Source: JAFGBI01 sp964454025
Lineage (GTDB): Bacteria > Myxococcota_A > Polyangia > Polyangiales > Polyangiaceae
Assembly (NCBI GenBank): GCA_964454025.1
Contig: CAYVRP010000020.1
Coordinates: 26,370 to 90,369, forward strand
Direction of reading: 5' to 3'
Length of the DNA: 64,000 bases
Positions 47,599 through 55,934 of this stretch are shown piece by piece. The notes beneath the pieces were generated by a model, which had not been told where the DNA came from, ran no database searches, and saw only the letters and a program-made list of their open reading frames with translations. Positions within the stretch are counted from its first letter, which is position 1; every line of letters starts with the position of its first letter. Position numbers and translations under genes: made by a program.

Positions 47599-49320
47599 TC
47601 AGCTCTCGGAGGGCGGCGGGGTCGCGGCGGGCGGGACGGCGGGGGGCTCGCGCAGCTCACTCGGCAGCTCGGTCGAGGGTGGCTGGCTCACGCTGGCCGG
47701 CGTCGCGCCCCCGCGCGTTCCGCGCGCGCAGACGCGCCAGCGCGCGGTCGTCTCGTCGAGATCGCGGGTCCTGCTCTCGAGCTCCTGGCGACAGGCGAAG
47801 ACCTGCTTGCCCTGCTCGGCCGCGCTCTCGCGCGCGAGCGCGAGAGCGCGCTCGAAGCCGGCGATGCGCAGCTCAGCGGCGGCGGCGTTCACCTCGAGAT
47901 CCGCGACCGCAGCCCGGCTCGCCTCGAGCTCGGTGACCGCGGCGTCGCGTTCGCCGCGCGCGAGCCGGAGCGCTCGCCGGCACTCGTCGAGCTCGCGCAG
48001 GGCCGCCGCGGCGGCGACCGCCGCCGCGGGCGCGGGCTCCTGGACGCACTCGGCCGGGCTCACCGACGGGGCCGGCGACGCCGTCGATCCGGCGCCCTCG
48101 GGGGCCGCGGCGGTGACGACGGCGACGGACGCCTCGCTCTCGGGGTCGGATGGCGCCGTCACCGCGGCGGGTTGCCGCCCGGCGAGGACCCCGACCGCGA
48201 GGGACGCGAGGCCCGCCGCCGCCGCCGCGGTCGGCCAGCGCGGACGGGACAGGCGCGCGGCGGCGGCGCGCCGGAGAAACCGCTGCTCGTCGGCGGTGAG
48301 CTCCCCCGCCGTTTCCGCCCACCGGAGCAGCGGCCGGAGCTGCCTCCGGCTCGGGACCTCCCCGCGCAAGAGCCACGCCTCCACCGCGGCGGCGAACGGC
48401 TCGTGAGGCTGCGCCAGGCGCTGCAGGCGTCGCGCGACCTCGCTCATCTCGGGGCGCCGCTCGGGGTCGAAGGCGAGCAGATCGGACAGGAGCGCGATCC
48501 ACGGCGCGGGCAGATCCGGGCGGCGGCCGAGCACCTCGGTGACGTGCTCCGGCTGCAGCAGCAGGTGCCGTGGGCCGAGCAGGTCGCCTTCCTCGGCGCG
48601 GCAGGCCACCAAGAGCAGCATCACGCCGAGCGCGAACACGTCCGCCTTGCCGGTCACCGCGTGCGCAGCGCCGTTCTGCTCCGGGGCCATGTACGGCGGC
48701 GAGCCCATCACCGTGCCGAGCTCCGTGACGTAGCGGGTGATGGCGCGCTCGTGGGCGCCGGCGAAGAGCGCCAGGGGCGCCTTGGCGATCCCGAAGTCGA
48801 GGATCTTCGGCCGCCCGCCGCCCGCCGCGGGGCTCCCGCGCGTGACGAGCACGTTGTCGGGCTTCAGATCGCGGTGAACGATCCCGAGCCGGTGCGCCGC
48901 GGCCATCGCGGCGGCCACCTGGTGCGCGACGCGGGCCACGTTGGGGAGCTCGGCGGCCTCCGGGTGCCGGCGGAAATGCTCGCAGAAGGGGAGCCCGTCG
49001 ACGTACTCCATGGCGATGAACGCCGGCGTCACGCCCGCGGGGCTACTGGCGCGGATCTGCACGATCGCGGGGTGAGCGATGGCCCGCGCGATGGCCTCCT
49101 CGGTGTGGAAGCGCGACAGCACCTGCTCGCGGACGCGTTCGTCCCCCGGCTCGCGGAGCACCTTGAGCGCGACCAGCCGGAACGAGCCCTTCTGACAGGC
49201 GAGGTACACGTCCGCGAACCCGCCGCGCCCGAGGCGCCCGAGGATGCGATAATCGTGTACGTTTTCAGGCAGTTGGTCCCCCGGCTCGGGGTCCGTCTCG
49301 ACCGTTCCGTCGCCGACCAT
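47599..49320 (-). CDS. Ser/Thr protein kinase with C-terminal coiled coil
   Basis: 573 residues from the ATG at 49320; the frame is open further up but codes for composition-biased sequence. Kinase motifs are complete: 'LGRLGRGGFADVYLA', 'VALKVL' (Lys53), 'HRDLKPDNVLV', 'KILDFGIAKA', 'GSPPYMAPEQ', 'KADVFALGVML'. A hydrophobic segment ('ATAAAAGLASLAVGVLAG') is a possible membrane helix. It is followed by a long coiled coil of Ala/Arg/Glu heptads and a Pro-rich tail. It is divergent from the MYXO-CTERM gene. Confidence 0.88.
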   Translation of the reverse strand: MVGDGTVETDPEPGDQLPENVHDYRILGRLGRGGFADVYLACQKGSFRLVALKVLREPGDERVREQVLSRFHTEEAIARAIAHPAIVQIRASSPAGVTPAFIAMEYVDGLPFCEHFRRHPEAAELPNVARVAHQVAAAMAAAHRLGIVHRDLKPDNVLVTRGSPAAGGGRPKILDFGIAKAPLALFAGAHERAITRYVTELGTVMGSPPYMAPEQNGAAHAVTGKADVFALGVMLLLVACRAEEGDLLGPRHLLLQPEHVTEVLGRRPDLPAPWIALLSDLLAFDPERRPEMSEVARRLQRLAQPHEPFAAAVEAWLLRGEVPSRRQLRPLLRWAETAGELTADEQRFLRRAAAARLSRPRWPTAAAAAGLASLAVGVLAGRQPAAVTAPSDPESEASVAVVTAAAPEGAGSTASPAPSVSPAECVQEPAPAAAVAAAAALRELDECRRALRLARGERDAAVTELEASRAAVADLEVNAAAAELRIAGFERALALARESAAEQGKQVFACRQELESRTRDLDETTARWRVCARGTRGGATPASVSQPPSTELPSELREPPAVPPAATPPPSES

Positions 49321-49768
49321 GGTCCGGGCGAAGGGTATCGCGAGGCGGCGCGGGCCAGACAAGTTTCCCGCGAACGGAACGCTCCGTGCGAAGAGCGGTA
49401 CGACTGGGTGCCTCGCGAGGAATGACGAAGCCCAAGGTGGCCGCCCGCCGTGAGGACGCGCACTTGAAGGAGCGCCCGCCGCCACGCTGCGCGTCCCCAC
49501 GCATGGGGGCGCAAGACGGGCGGCGACTCACCGTCGACTCATTCCGCCAACGACGACCCGATCTGCGAGGTCAGCTCTCGTCCACCGTGCACCGCGGAGC
49601 GCTCGGGATCCCTCCACATGGAACCGGCGTCCGCGCGTATCGGATTTGTGTCGCCTCATCACATCGAGTGAGCTCGCGCCGTGGCCGCGTCGATTCCGTG
49701 ATCCGGTGTGGTAGGCGCCGCTCGCCTGGGGTAGGTTTCCGAGGTCGGTTGGAGCGGAGGCGATAACC
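49321..49768. other. Divergent intergenic region, no gene seen
   Basis: 448 bp between the kinase (minus) and the MYXO-CTERM gene (plus). On the minus strand TACCCT at 49332-49337 ends 11 nt before the kinase ATG, another near-leaderless arrangement. On the plus strand GGAGCGGAGG at 49751-49760 is the ribosome-binding site for the ATG at 49769. Confidence 0.5.
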
Positions 49769-51901
49769 ATGTCCATGCACCGAGCAATCCTCGCATTCGC
49801 AGTGATCACGCTTGCCACGCCCTGGGCGAGCGCGCAGGAGATCTACGTCGACTCGGTCGCCGGCTCGGACGACAACGACGGCGCGACGCCGGACACGCCG
49901 CGCCGGACCCTGCCGAGCGGCGGCATGGGAGCCTCCGCCTTCGACACCCTGTACCTGAAGGCGGGCGGCACCTACGAAACCACGGGCCTGCGGGTGAGCA
50001 ACGCGACCGTCACGCGCTACGGCGAGGGCCCCGCGCCCGTGGTGAAGGGCATCGCCGACGGGTACGGCGTGATCAATGTCGCCGGCAACGCCGTGGTGGA
50101 CGGGATCAAGGTGACGGGGCTGAGCGGCAACGGCTTCAACGTCTCGGGCAGCGGCAGCGAGATCATGAACTGCGAGGTCGACGGCTCCGAGGGCCTGATG
50201 ATGGGCTTCGGGGTGAACGGCACCGACAACTACATCCACCACAACAACGTCCACCACCTGGGCGTCAGCATCTCCGGCAGCGAGATGGGCACCTCGGGCG
50301 GCGCCGAGGCCTACATGATCATGGGGTCCGGCAACGAGATCGCTTACAACGTGGCGAGCGAGTGCTGGAGCGACAACACCACCCTCGGCGGGGCAGAGGG
50401 CGGCTGCCTCGAGATCGTGAACGGGCAGGCCGGCACCACGATCGAGAACGTCCGCTTCCACCACAACTACTGCACCACCAGCGTCGGGCTCTTCGAGGGC
50501 TGCAGCGGCAACTTCACCGGTGCCGACCAGATCCAGCTCCACCACGCGATCATTCGGGATTCGCTGGTCGCCTACAACGTCGCCATCGACGCGATGTGGC
50601 TGTACCTGCTGCAGCCCGTGAACACCGATTTCATCAACCTCGTGTTCGAGCACAACACGCTCGTCCACACGGCCCGGAACGACGACATCCCGCAGGGCGC
50701 CGCGAGCGCGTTCACCCTCGCGGTGGAGCAGGAGACGGTCAACGGCACCACCTACGGCCCCTACCGGCTGGCGGACGCGCCGAACCAGGACGTCATCGTT
50801 CGCAACAACGTCTTCCTCGTGAACGGCGGGAGCGGGATGTTCAACGGGTCGCTCAACCCGGCCTGGAACTACAACAACGTCTACGTGGGCACGAGCCCGT
50901 TCTCGGCGATGGGGGGCGGCACCGGCTGGACCCGGAACGACACCGAGCTCGTGCTCACGGTCGACGAGGCGGGGATCGGCGACGCCGGGCGCCCGAGCGC
51001 GGGCAGCCCCGCCATCGACGCCGGCTCGACCCGCACCTGGCAGAACCAGGCCTGGACGGACTTCGACGGCAACGCGGTCCCGCTCGGCGCCGGGCCAGAC
51101 ATCGGCGCGTTCGAGTACTGCGACGAGGCGAGCGGCGAGGATTGCCAGGACGCCACCGTCGTCGACACCGGGCCCGACACCGGCACCGGCACCGGAACCG
51201 CCAGCACCGACACGGGCACCGGCACCGGGACCGCGACCGGAACCGGCAGCGACACCGGCACTGGCGCCACCAGCACCGACACGGGTACCGTCACCGCCGC
51301 GACCGGCACCCGAACTGGCACCGGAACCGGCACTGGAACTGGCACTGGAACTGGCACCGGAACTGGCACCGGAACTGGCACCGGAACCGGGACTGCTACC
51401 GGCACTGGAACTGGCACCGGAACCGGCCGCATTTGTGCGGCGCCGCTGGTACTCTGCGGCGACGCCTGCGTGGATCTCGCGGCCGACCCCGGCAACTGCG
51501 GCGCCTGCAGCGCGTCCTGCGACGTCGGGCTGGTCTGCTCCGCCGGGGCCTGCACGAGCAGCTGCGCGAACGGGCAGACCCAGTGCGGCCAGGGGTGCAC
51601 GGACCTGCTAACCGACGTGCTCAACTGCGGCACGTGCCGGCACGTCTGCCAGACGGGTCAGAGCTGCTCCGGCGGACAGTGCGTCGGGGAGGCGACCGGT
51701 GGCGATCCGACCGTTCCGGTCGAACAACCCACGCAGCCAACCACCTCGACGAGCCGGGACGAATCCCTCGAGGCCGCGCCGGAAACCGAAGAGGAGCCAG
51801 GCTGCGCCTGCGTCACGGCCGGCGCTGGCTCGACCGAGCGCGGAGCGGCGCTGGCGGTGCTGCTCGGACTGGCAGCGCTCGCGCGCCGCCGCCGGCGCTG
51901 A
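49769..51901 (+). CDS. Beta-helix surface protein with Thr-Gly repeats and MYXO-CTERM
   Basis: 710 residues. A signal peptide ends at 'TPWASAQ'. Residues about 25-450 look like a right-handed parallel beta-helix: 'IYVDSVAGSDDNDGATPDTP', 'NNYIHHNNVHHLG'-type Asn/His ladders, 'VRFHHNYC', 'VIVRNNVFLVNGG', then 'AGSPAIDAGS'. About 85 residues of Thr-Gly repeats follow, then two Cys modules ('CGDACVDLAADPGNCGACS', 'CGQGCTDLLTDVLNCGTC'). The C-terminus is MYXO-CTERM: 'PGCACVTAG', a hydrophobic helix and RRRRR, which in myxobacteria directs surface anchoring. One gap: the exact beginning of helix and polysaccharide specificity cannot be read. Confidence 0.88.
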   Translation: MSMHRAILAFAVITLATPWASAQEIYVDSVAGSDDNDGATPDTPRRTLPSGGMGASAFDTLYLKAGGTYETTGLRVSNATVTRYGEGPAPVVKGIADGYGVINVAGNAVVDGIKVTGLSGNGFNVSGSGSEIMNCEVDGSEGLMMGFGVNGTDNYIHHNNVHHLGVSISGSEMGTSGGAEAYMIMGSGNEIAYNVASECWSDNTTLGGAEGGCLEIVNGQAGTTIENVRFHHNYCTTSVGLFEGCSGNFTGADQIQLHHAIIRDSLVAYNVAIDAMWLYLLQPVNTDFINLVFEHNTLVHTARNDDIPQGAASAFTLAVEQETVNGTTYGPYRLADAPNQDVIVRNNVFLVNGGSGMFNGSLNPAWNYNNVYVGTSPFSAMGGGTGWTRNDTELVLTVDEAGIGDAGRPSAGSPAIDAGSTRTWQNQAWTDFDGNAVPLGAGPDIGAFEYCDEASGEDCQDATVVDTGPDTGTGTGTASTDTGTGTGTATGTGSDTGTGATSTDTGTVTAATGTRTGTGTGTGTGTGTGTGTGTGTGTGTGTATGTGTGTGTGRICAAPLVLCGDACVDLAADPGNCGACSASCDVGLVCSAGACTSSCANGQTQCGQGCTDLLTDVLNCGTCRHVCQTGQSCSGGQCVGEATGGDPTVPVEQPTQPTTSTSRDESLEAAPETEEEPGCACVTAGAGSTERGAALAVLLGLAALARRRRR
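51169..51427 (+). repeat. Imperfect 6/12-bp tandem repeats coding Thr-Gly
   Basis: Copies of GGCACYGGAACY, most regular at 51317-51427. Unit length keeps the frame, so copy-number change would lengthen or shorten the spacer without breaking the protein. Confidence 0.8.
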
Positions 51902-52086
51902 CGAGCGCGCCCTCCGGGGCCGCCACCGGCGGGCGCGAACCGGGCATCATCTTCCCGGGCGCGCCCGCCAAACGTTGTCGCCGAGGTGGAGGAGGCACGA
52001 TAAGCTCCGCCCACCCGTCACCTGGGTCCAGCGCTCGAGGGAGCCGGACGCCGCCGGGAGACGGCCGTCGCCCGCCTCGCGCCGCC

Positions 52087-55000
52087 ATGGATCCCGCAGT
52101 CCTCGCCTCCCTTGCCTCGTCCCGCGTCGGGGCGAAGACGCCCGACGGGTGGCTGCTTCGCCGCCTGGAGCGAGTCGATCTGATGGCGGCCACCTACGGG
52201 GCCGAGGACGACACGGGCGGCACCGCGACGGTGCGAGTCCTCAGCCCTCCCCTGGCGAGGCGGCCTGACGCCGTGCTCTCGTTCGGCGCGACTGCCCGAC
52301 TGACCAGCGAGGTCGACCACGAGGACGCGGTCCGCCTCCTCGCGGTGGGCCCGCTCGCGGAGGGAGCGCCCTATGTCGTGCTCGCGCCGCACCCCGGCGC
52401 AACCGTGGCCGAGCTGGTCGCGCGCCGGCCGGGCCGGGGTCCCCCGGGTGAGGCGCTCCGCCTGGTGTGCGAGGCGCTCGCGGTGCTGGACGTAGCCCAC
52501 TCGGCGGGCATCCTGCACGGCGCCCTGGGCCCCGATCAGCTCGTGGTGACCGAGTGCGGCTCGGTGAAGGTGCTGGGCTTCGGCGCCGCGCCCCTCCTGG
52601 CGGAGGCCCGCGAGGCGCTCGGCGTCGAGCCCACGCCGACGCAGGTGGCCTTCACCGCGCCCGAGCTCCGCGAGGACCCGTCTGCGCGGCCGTCAGTCGC
52701 CATGGACCTCTGGGGCGTCGGCGCCATCCTCTTCCATCTGCTCACTGGAGAGCTACCGCGGGTGAGCGAGGCTGCTGCCGGGCACCTCCTGGTCGAGCAG
52801 CACACCGCGCGGGGCGGGAGCGCGCCGGGCCACGGCGCCCCCGCGGCGCTCGAGGAGCTCGTCGCCCGGAGCCTCGCCCGCGCGCCCGAGGCGCGGTTCC
52901 CATCCGCCGCGTCCTTCCGGGGCGCGGTGGCCCGCGTGATGGCCTTGCCCGACGTGCTCGCGCTGCGCCCGCTCCGCGGCTCCACGCCCCCGCGCTCGGA
53001 GCCCCCGCCGTCCCGCGATCGGCTGGGGCCAACCGCGCTCACCGAGCCGCGGCGAACCGCCACGGGGCTCGGACCGGCCGCACCGCTGGCGACGGACGCT
53101 CCGCGCCTGCTGGACGGGCCCCTTCCGGCCCCACGCGCCGAGCTGAGCCCGTCGGCTGCCGTCGGCGGAGCCAGCCCGGGCGACGGAGCGAACGCGCTCG
53201 AAGCCACCTCTCTCCCCCAGGCGCTCGGCCTGGCGTGGTCCGAGCGCGCGCTGGGGGAGTTCGCCGCGGGCGAGGAAGGGCTCCGGGACTTGCTCGCGCT
53301 CTGCCGCGAGACCCCGGGCGCCGCGATCGAAGCGGCGGTCCTTCCCTGGGGCCTCGAGGACGAGCGAGGCAACACCTGGGAGGCCCAGGGGGTGCTGCTG
53401 CGGGGGATCCACGCCCTCTACGCCGGTGGCCTGCGCCGGATCGTCCTCGGCGCCGCGGTCGACGAGGTCGCCTTGGAGGCGCTCGTCGACCTGCCGCTCG
53501 TCGCCGAGGGGATCGACGACGTGACGCGCTACCTCGGCGAGCTCGCCAGCCGGCTCGGCGGGGCCATCGAGGTGGTGCGGCCGCGGCGCGCGGCGGAGCG
53601 CGACGACGCGGCGACGATGGCGGAGCGCCGGGAGCTCGTCGCGCACGTGCGCTTCGACACGAGCGCTCAGCTCGAGGACTGCTGGCGCACCGCGAGCCGC
53701 TGGCGTGCGGCCGAACTGCCCGGCGCCTGGCGCGCCGTCGTCGCCGCCGATCTGTCGCCCTGGCTGGACGAGCTGCCCTGGAGCCGCGATCCGCGGCGGC
53801 GAGGCACGCTCTGCCAGAAGCTCGCGGGGGACGTCGCGGCGGAGCAAGCCTGGGAGGCGCTGCTCGAGTCCGCGTACGCTCCCGTCGAGATCCCGACCGA
53901 GGCGGCGCGCCGCTCCAGCCCCACCACGCGGGCTCGCGCGCTGCGCGCGCTGGCGTGCTTGATCCCCGGGGAGCAAGGCGGGGTCACGGTGGAGCGCGAG
54001 TCGGCCGTAGTCGCGCTCGTCGAGGCGCTCGCGCAATGCGGCGCGGAGGGCGACGAGACCCTCGCCTTCCGCCTCGAAGGGACCGTCCCCCTGCTCAACG
54101 ACGAGCCGCTGTGCGACACCCGTGAGGCGCACGCCAGGGCGAAGGTCCTCGCGGAGCGGCTCCGCGAGCTCGAGATCGGTGAGCTGTCGCTGGCAGTCAC
54201 GCTCACGGTGCGGGCTGCACGCGAGCTCGCGGCGCGGGCGGCGAGCGGCGCGGGAGCGCTCCGCGAGGGGGCGGTTTCGGGCGTGTCCGTCGTCCCGCCA
54301 AGGAGCAGGGACGGGCGGGCCTCCGGCAGCGAGCCGCCGAACCGGCTCCTCTATCGCCACGCGGGATCGCTGGCGCGGCTGCGCCGCTCGCTGGCGAGGC
54401 TGCCCGCGGCGGCCGCCGAAAGCTTCGAGGTGTGGCGGGGCCTGGCCGACGAGCTCGCGCGCGCGCCGCAGGAGAGCTTCTGCACCGCCCTGGCCCTGAC
54501 CCTGGCCGGATCTCAGCGTGGTCACGTTCCCCGCGCGCTGCAGTCGGCGTGCCTCGTCGCGGCTGCGGCCCGTGACGCGGGGGCGACCCCGGCGGCCGTC
54601 ACCCGCGTCACCCTCGCCGCGCTCATCCTGGCCGCCGGACGCGCGCGAAGCCCGACGCCGGCCGCGAGCGAAACCACCGCGGCGGTCGCGACCCTCGCGG
54701 CCGCGGCGCGCCCGGCGGATCCGGACGGTCGCACCGCTTGTGTCGTCGCCGCCCGTTCGGCAGACATCCTGCTCGGCGGATCGGCGCCCGCGGTACGCCG
54801 CGGGTCCGGGAGGCCGATCTCCCGACCTCCTGCGAGCCGGGCGAGCACGGCGTCAGCGGAGCTGGTGGTAGCGGCGGGCGAGCTGCTCGAAGCGATCGGC
54901 CCGACCGTGGGGGACGAGGCGGGCCGGACGCCCGCGGAGGCGCTCCGTTGGCTGGCGGTCGAGGGAAACCGCGCGCACAACGCCGTCGGCGCCCTCGTCG

Positions 55001-55257
55001 GTACCCTGGGTGGGTTGCCCGTGGGTACGGTAGTGGAGCTCGACAGTGGCGCCTGGGCCGTGGTGGCCTCGCCGCCGGTCCACCCGCGCGCCCTCGATCG
55101 GCCGACGGTCCGCATCTTGACTGACGAGTCCGGGCGCGCGCTGGCGCGGCCAAGGCCCAGGGATCTCGCAGTGTCGAGCGGGCCTCCCGAGCGGGTCGCC
55201 CGCCTCGTCCCCGCCGCCAACTGCCGCTTCAACGCGGCGCGGGCGTTCGCCGACTAG
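52087..55257 (+). CDS. Pseudokinase fused to a degenerate HD-GYP-like domain
   Basis: 1056 residues from the ATG at 52087. Residues about 15-300 follow a Ser/Thr kinase fold, but key residues are gone: no glycine loop or VAIK Lys is recognisable, HRDxKxxN reads 'HGALGPDQL' (near 143) and DFG reads 'GFG' (near 163); 'APELRED' and 'MDLWGVGAILFHLLTGELP' keep the fold. After a linker comes an alpha-helical middle, then a C-terminal part (about 770-1040) resembling HD-GYP domains: 'LRWLAVEGNRAHNAVGAL', 'GLPVGTVVELDSGAWAVV', 'RPTVRILTDESGR'. The HD metal ligands and GYP are missing. Both halves are therefore probably regulatory. The ActR-type regulator follows by 55 bp. Confidence 0.72.
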   Translation: MDPAVLASLASSRVGAKTPDGWLLRRLERVDLMAATYGAEDDTGGTATVRVLSPPLARRPDAVLSFGATARLTSEVDHEDAVRLLAVGPLAEGAPYVVLAPHPGATVAELVARRPGRGPPGEALRLVCEALAVLDVAHSAGILHGALGPDQLVVTECGSVKVLGFGAAPLLAEAREALGVEPTPTQVAFTAPELREDPSARPSVAMDLWGVGAILFHLLTGELPRVSEAAAGHLLVEQHTARGGSAPGHGAPAALEELVARSLARAPEARFPSAASFRGAVARVMALPDVLALRPLRGSTPPRSEPPPSRDRLGPTALTEPRRTATGLGPAAPLATDAPRLLDGPLPAPRAELSPSAAVGGASPGDGANALEATSLPQALGLAWSERALGEFAAGEEGLRDLLALCRETPGAAIEAAVLPWGLEDERGNTWEAQGVLLRGIHALYAGGLRRIVLGAAVDEVALEALVDLPLVAEGIDDVTRYLGELASRLGGAIEVVRPRRAAERDDAATMAERRELVAHVRFDTSAQLEDCWRTASRWRAAELPGAWRAVVAADLSPWLDELPWSRDPRRRGTLCQKLAGDVAAEQAWEALLESAYAPVEIPTEAARRSSPTTRARALRALACLIPGEQGGVTVERESAVVALVEALAQCGAEGDETLAFRLEGTVPLLNDEPLCDTREAHARAKVLAERLRELEIGELSLAVTLTVRAARELAARAASGAGALREGAVSGVSVVPPRSRDGRASGSEPPNRLLYRHAGSLARLRRSLARLPAAAAESFEVWRGLADELARAPQESFCTALALTLAGSQRGHVPRALQSACLVAAAARDAGATPAAVTRVTLAALILAAGRARSPTPAASETTAAVATLAAAARPADPDGRTACVVAARSADILLGGSAPAVRRGSGRPISRPPASRASTASAELVVAAGELLEAIGPTVGDEAGRTPAEALRWLAVEGNRAHNAVGALVGTLGGLPVGTVVELDSGAWAVVASPPVHPRALDRPTVRILTDESGRALARPRPRDLAVSSGPPERVARLVPAANCRFNAARAFAD

Positions 55258-55297
55258 CCGGCCGACTGTGGAGAGCGCGCCCGGTGCCAAACTGAGA

Positions 55298-55303
55298 TAC
55301 GCT
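55298..55303 (+). promoter_or_regulatory. -10-like TACGCT box, near-leaderless
   Basis: TACGCT ends 9 nt before the ATG at 55313. No ribosome-binding site or clear -35 is seen. Confidence 0.4.
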
Positions 55304-55312
55304 GCCGACCCG

Positions 55313-55894
55313 ATGTCACCGGACGGCGGTGCCCTGAGCGTGCTCGTGGTCGATGACGACGTCGTCTTCGCCCGCTCGCTGATGCGTCAGCTCCACCAGT
55401 ACGGGTGGGAGGCGGAGCACGCCGCGGACGGCGGCGACGCCCTGCGGCTGCTCCAGGAGCGCCGGTTCGACGCGATGGTGCTCGACCTCCGGATGCAGAA
55501 CGTGAGCGGGCTCGAGGTGCTCGAGGGCCTGGCGAACGCGGCGGCGGTGCCTGTCATCATCCTGCTCTCCGGCCACCTCGACATCCCCACGACGGTGCGG
55601 GCGATGCGTGCTGGCGTGGTGGACGTGCTCGAGAAGCCCACCGACGCGCTCGACCTCGACCGACGTCTGCGCGAGGCCATCGCCGCGCGGCAGCGCGACG
55701 CCGCGGCGCGTGACGGGACCGACGGCGGAGCACGGCCGGCGGGAGCCGGCGCCACCAAGGTGCGCGAGGTCGAGCGGGCCATGATCCTCGAGGTGTTCCG
55801 CCTGTGCGACGGCAACCTCAGCCGCGCTGCCCGGGAGCTCGGCCTTCCGCGCACGACGCTGCGCGACAAGCTCCGTCGCTACCAGAGCCGCTGA
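55313..55894 (+). CDS. ActR/RegA-type response regulator (receiver plus Fis HTH)
   Basis: 193 residues from the ATG at 55313. The receiver has 'VLVVDDDVVFARSL', phosphoacceptor in 'DAMVLDLRMQNVSGLE', Ser in 'IILLSGHLDIPTTVRAM' and Lys in 'DVLEKPTDAL'. A short linker leads to a Fis-type helix-turn-helix, 'GNLSRAARELGLPRTTLRDKLRRY'. There is no AAA+ domain, as in ActR/PrrA/RegA regulators. The HAMP histidine kinase at 58193 is the nearest candidate partner, across the divergent diguanylate cyclase gene. Confidence 0.88.
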   Translation: MSPDGGALSVLVVDDDVVFARSLMRQLHQYGWEAEHAADGGDALRLLQERRFDAMVLDLRMQNVSGLEVLEGLANAAAVPVIILLSGHLDIPTTVRAMRAGVVDVLEKPTDALDLDRRLREAIAARQRDAAARDGTDGGARPAGAGATKVREVERAMILEVFRLCDGNLSRAARELGLPRTTLRDKLRRYQSR

Positions 55895-55934
55895 CGCGGA
55901 GAGGAGCGCGGGGGGCTCGCCCGCCCCTCGCCGC

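Noticed and set aside
51169..51427. Possible CRISPR-like array
   Set aside because: The repeats are short, in frame, without unique spacers, and code for Thr-Gly.
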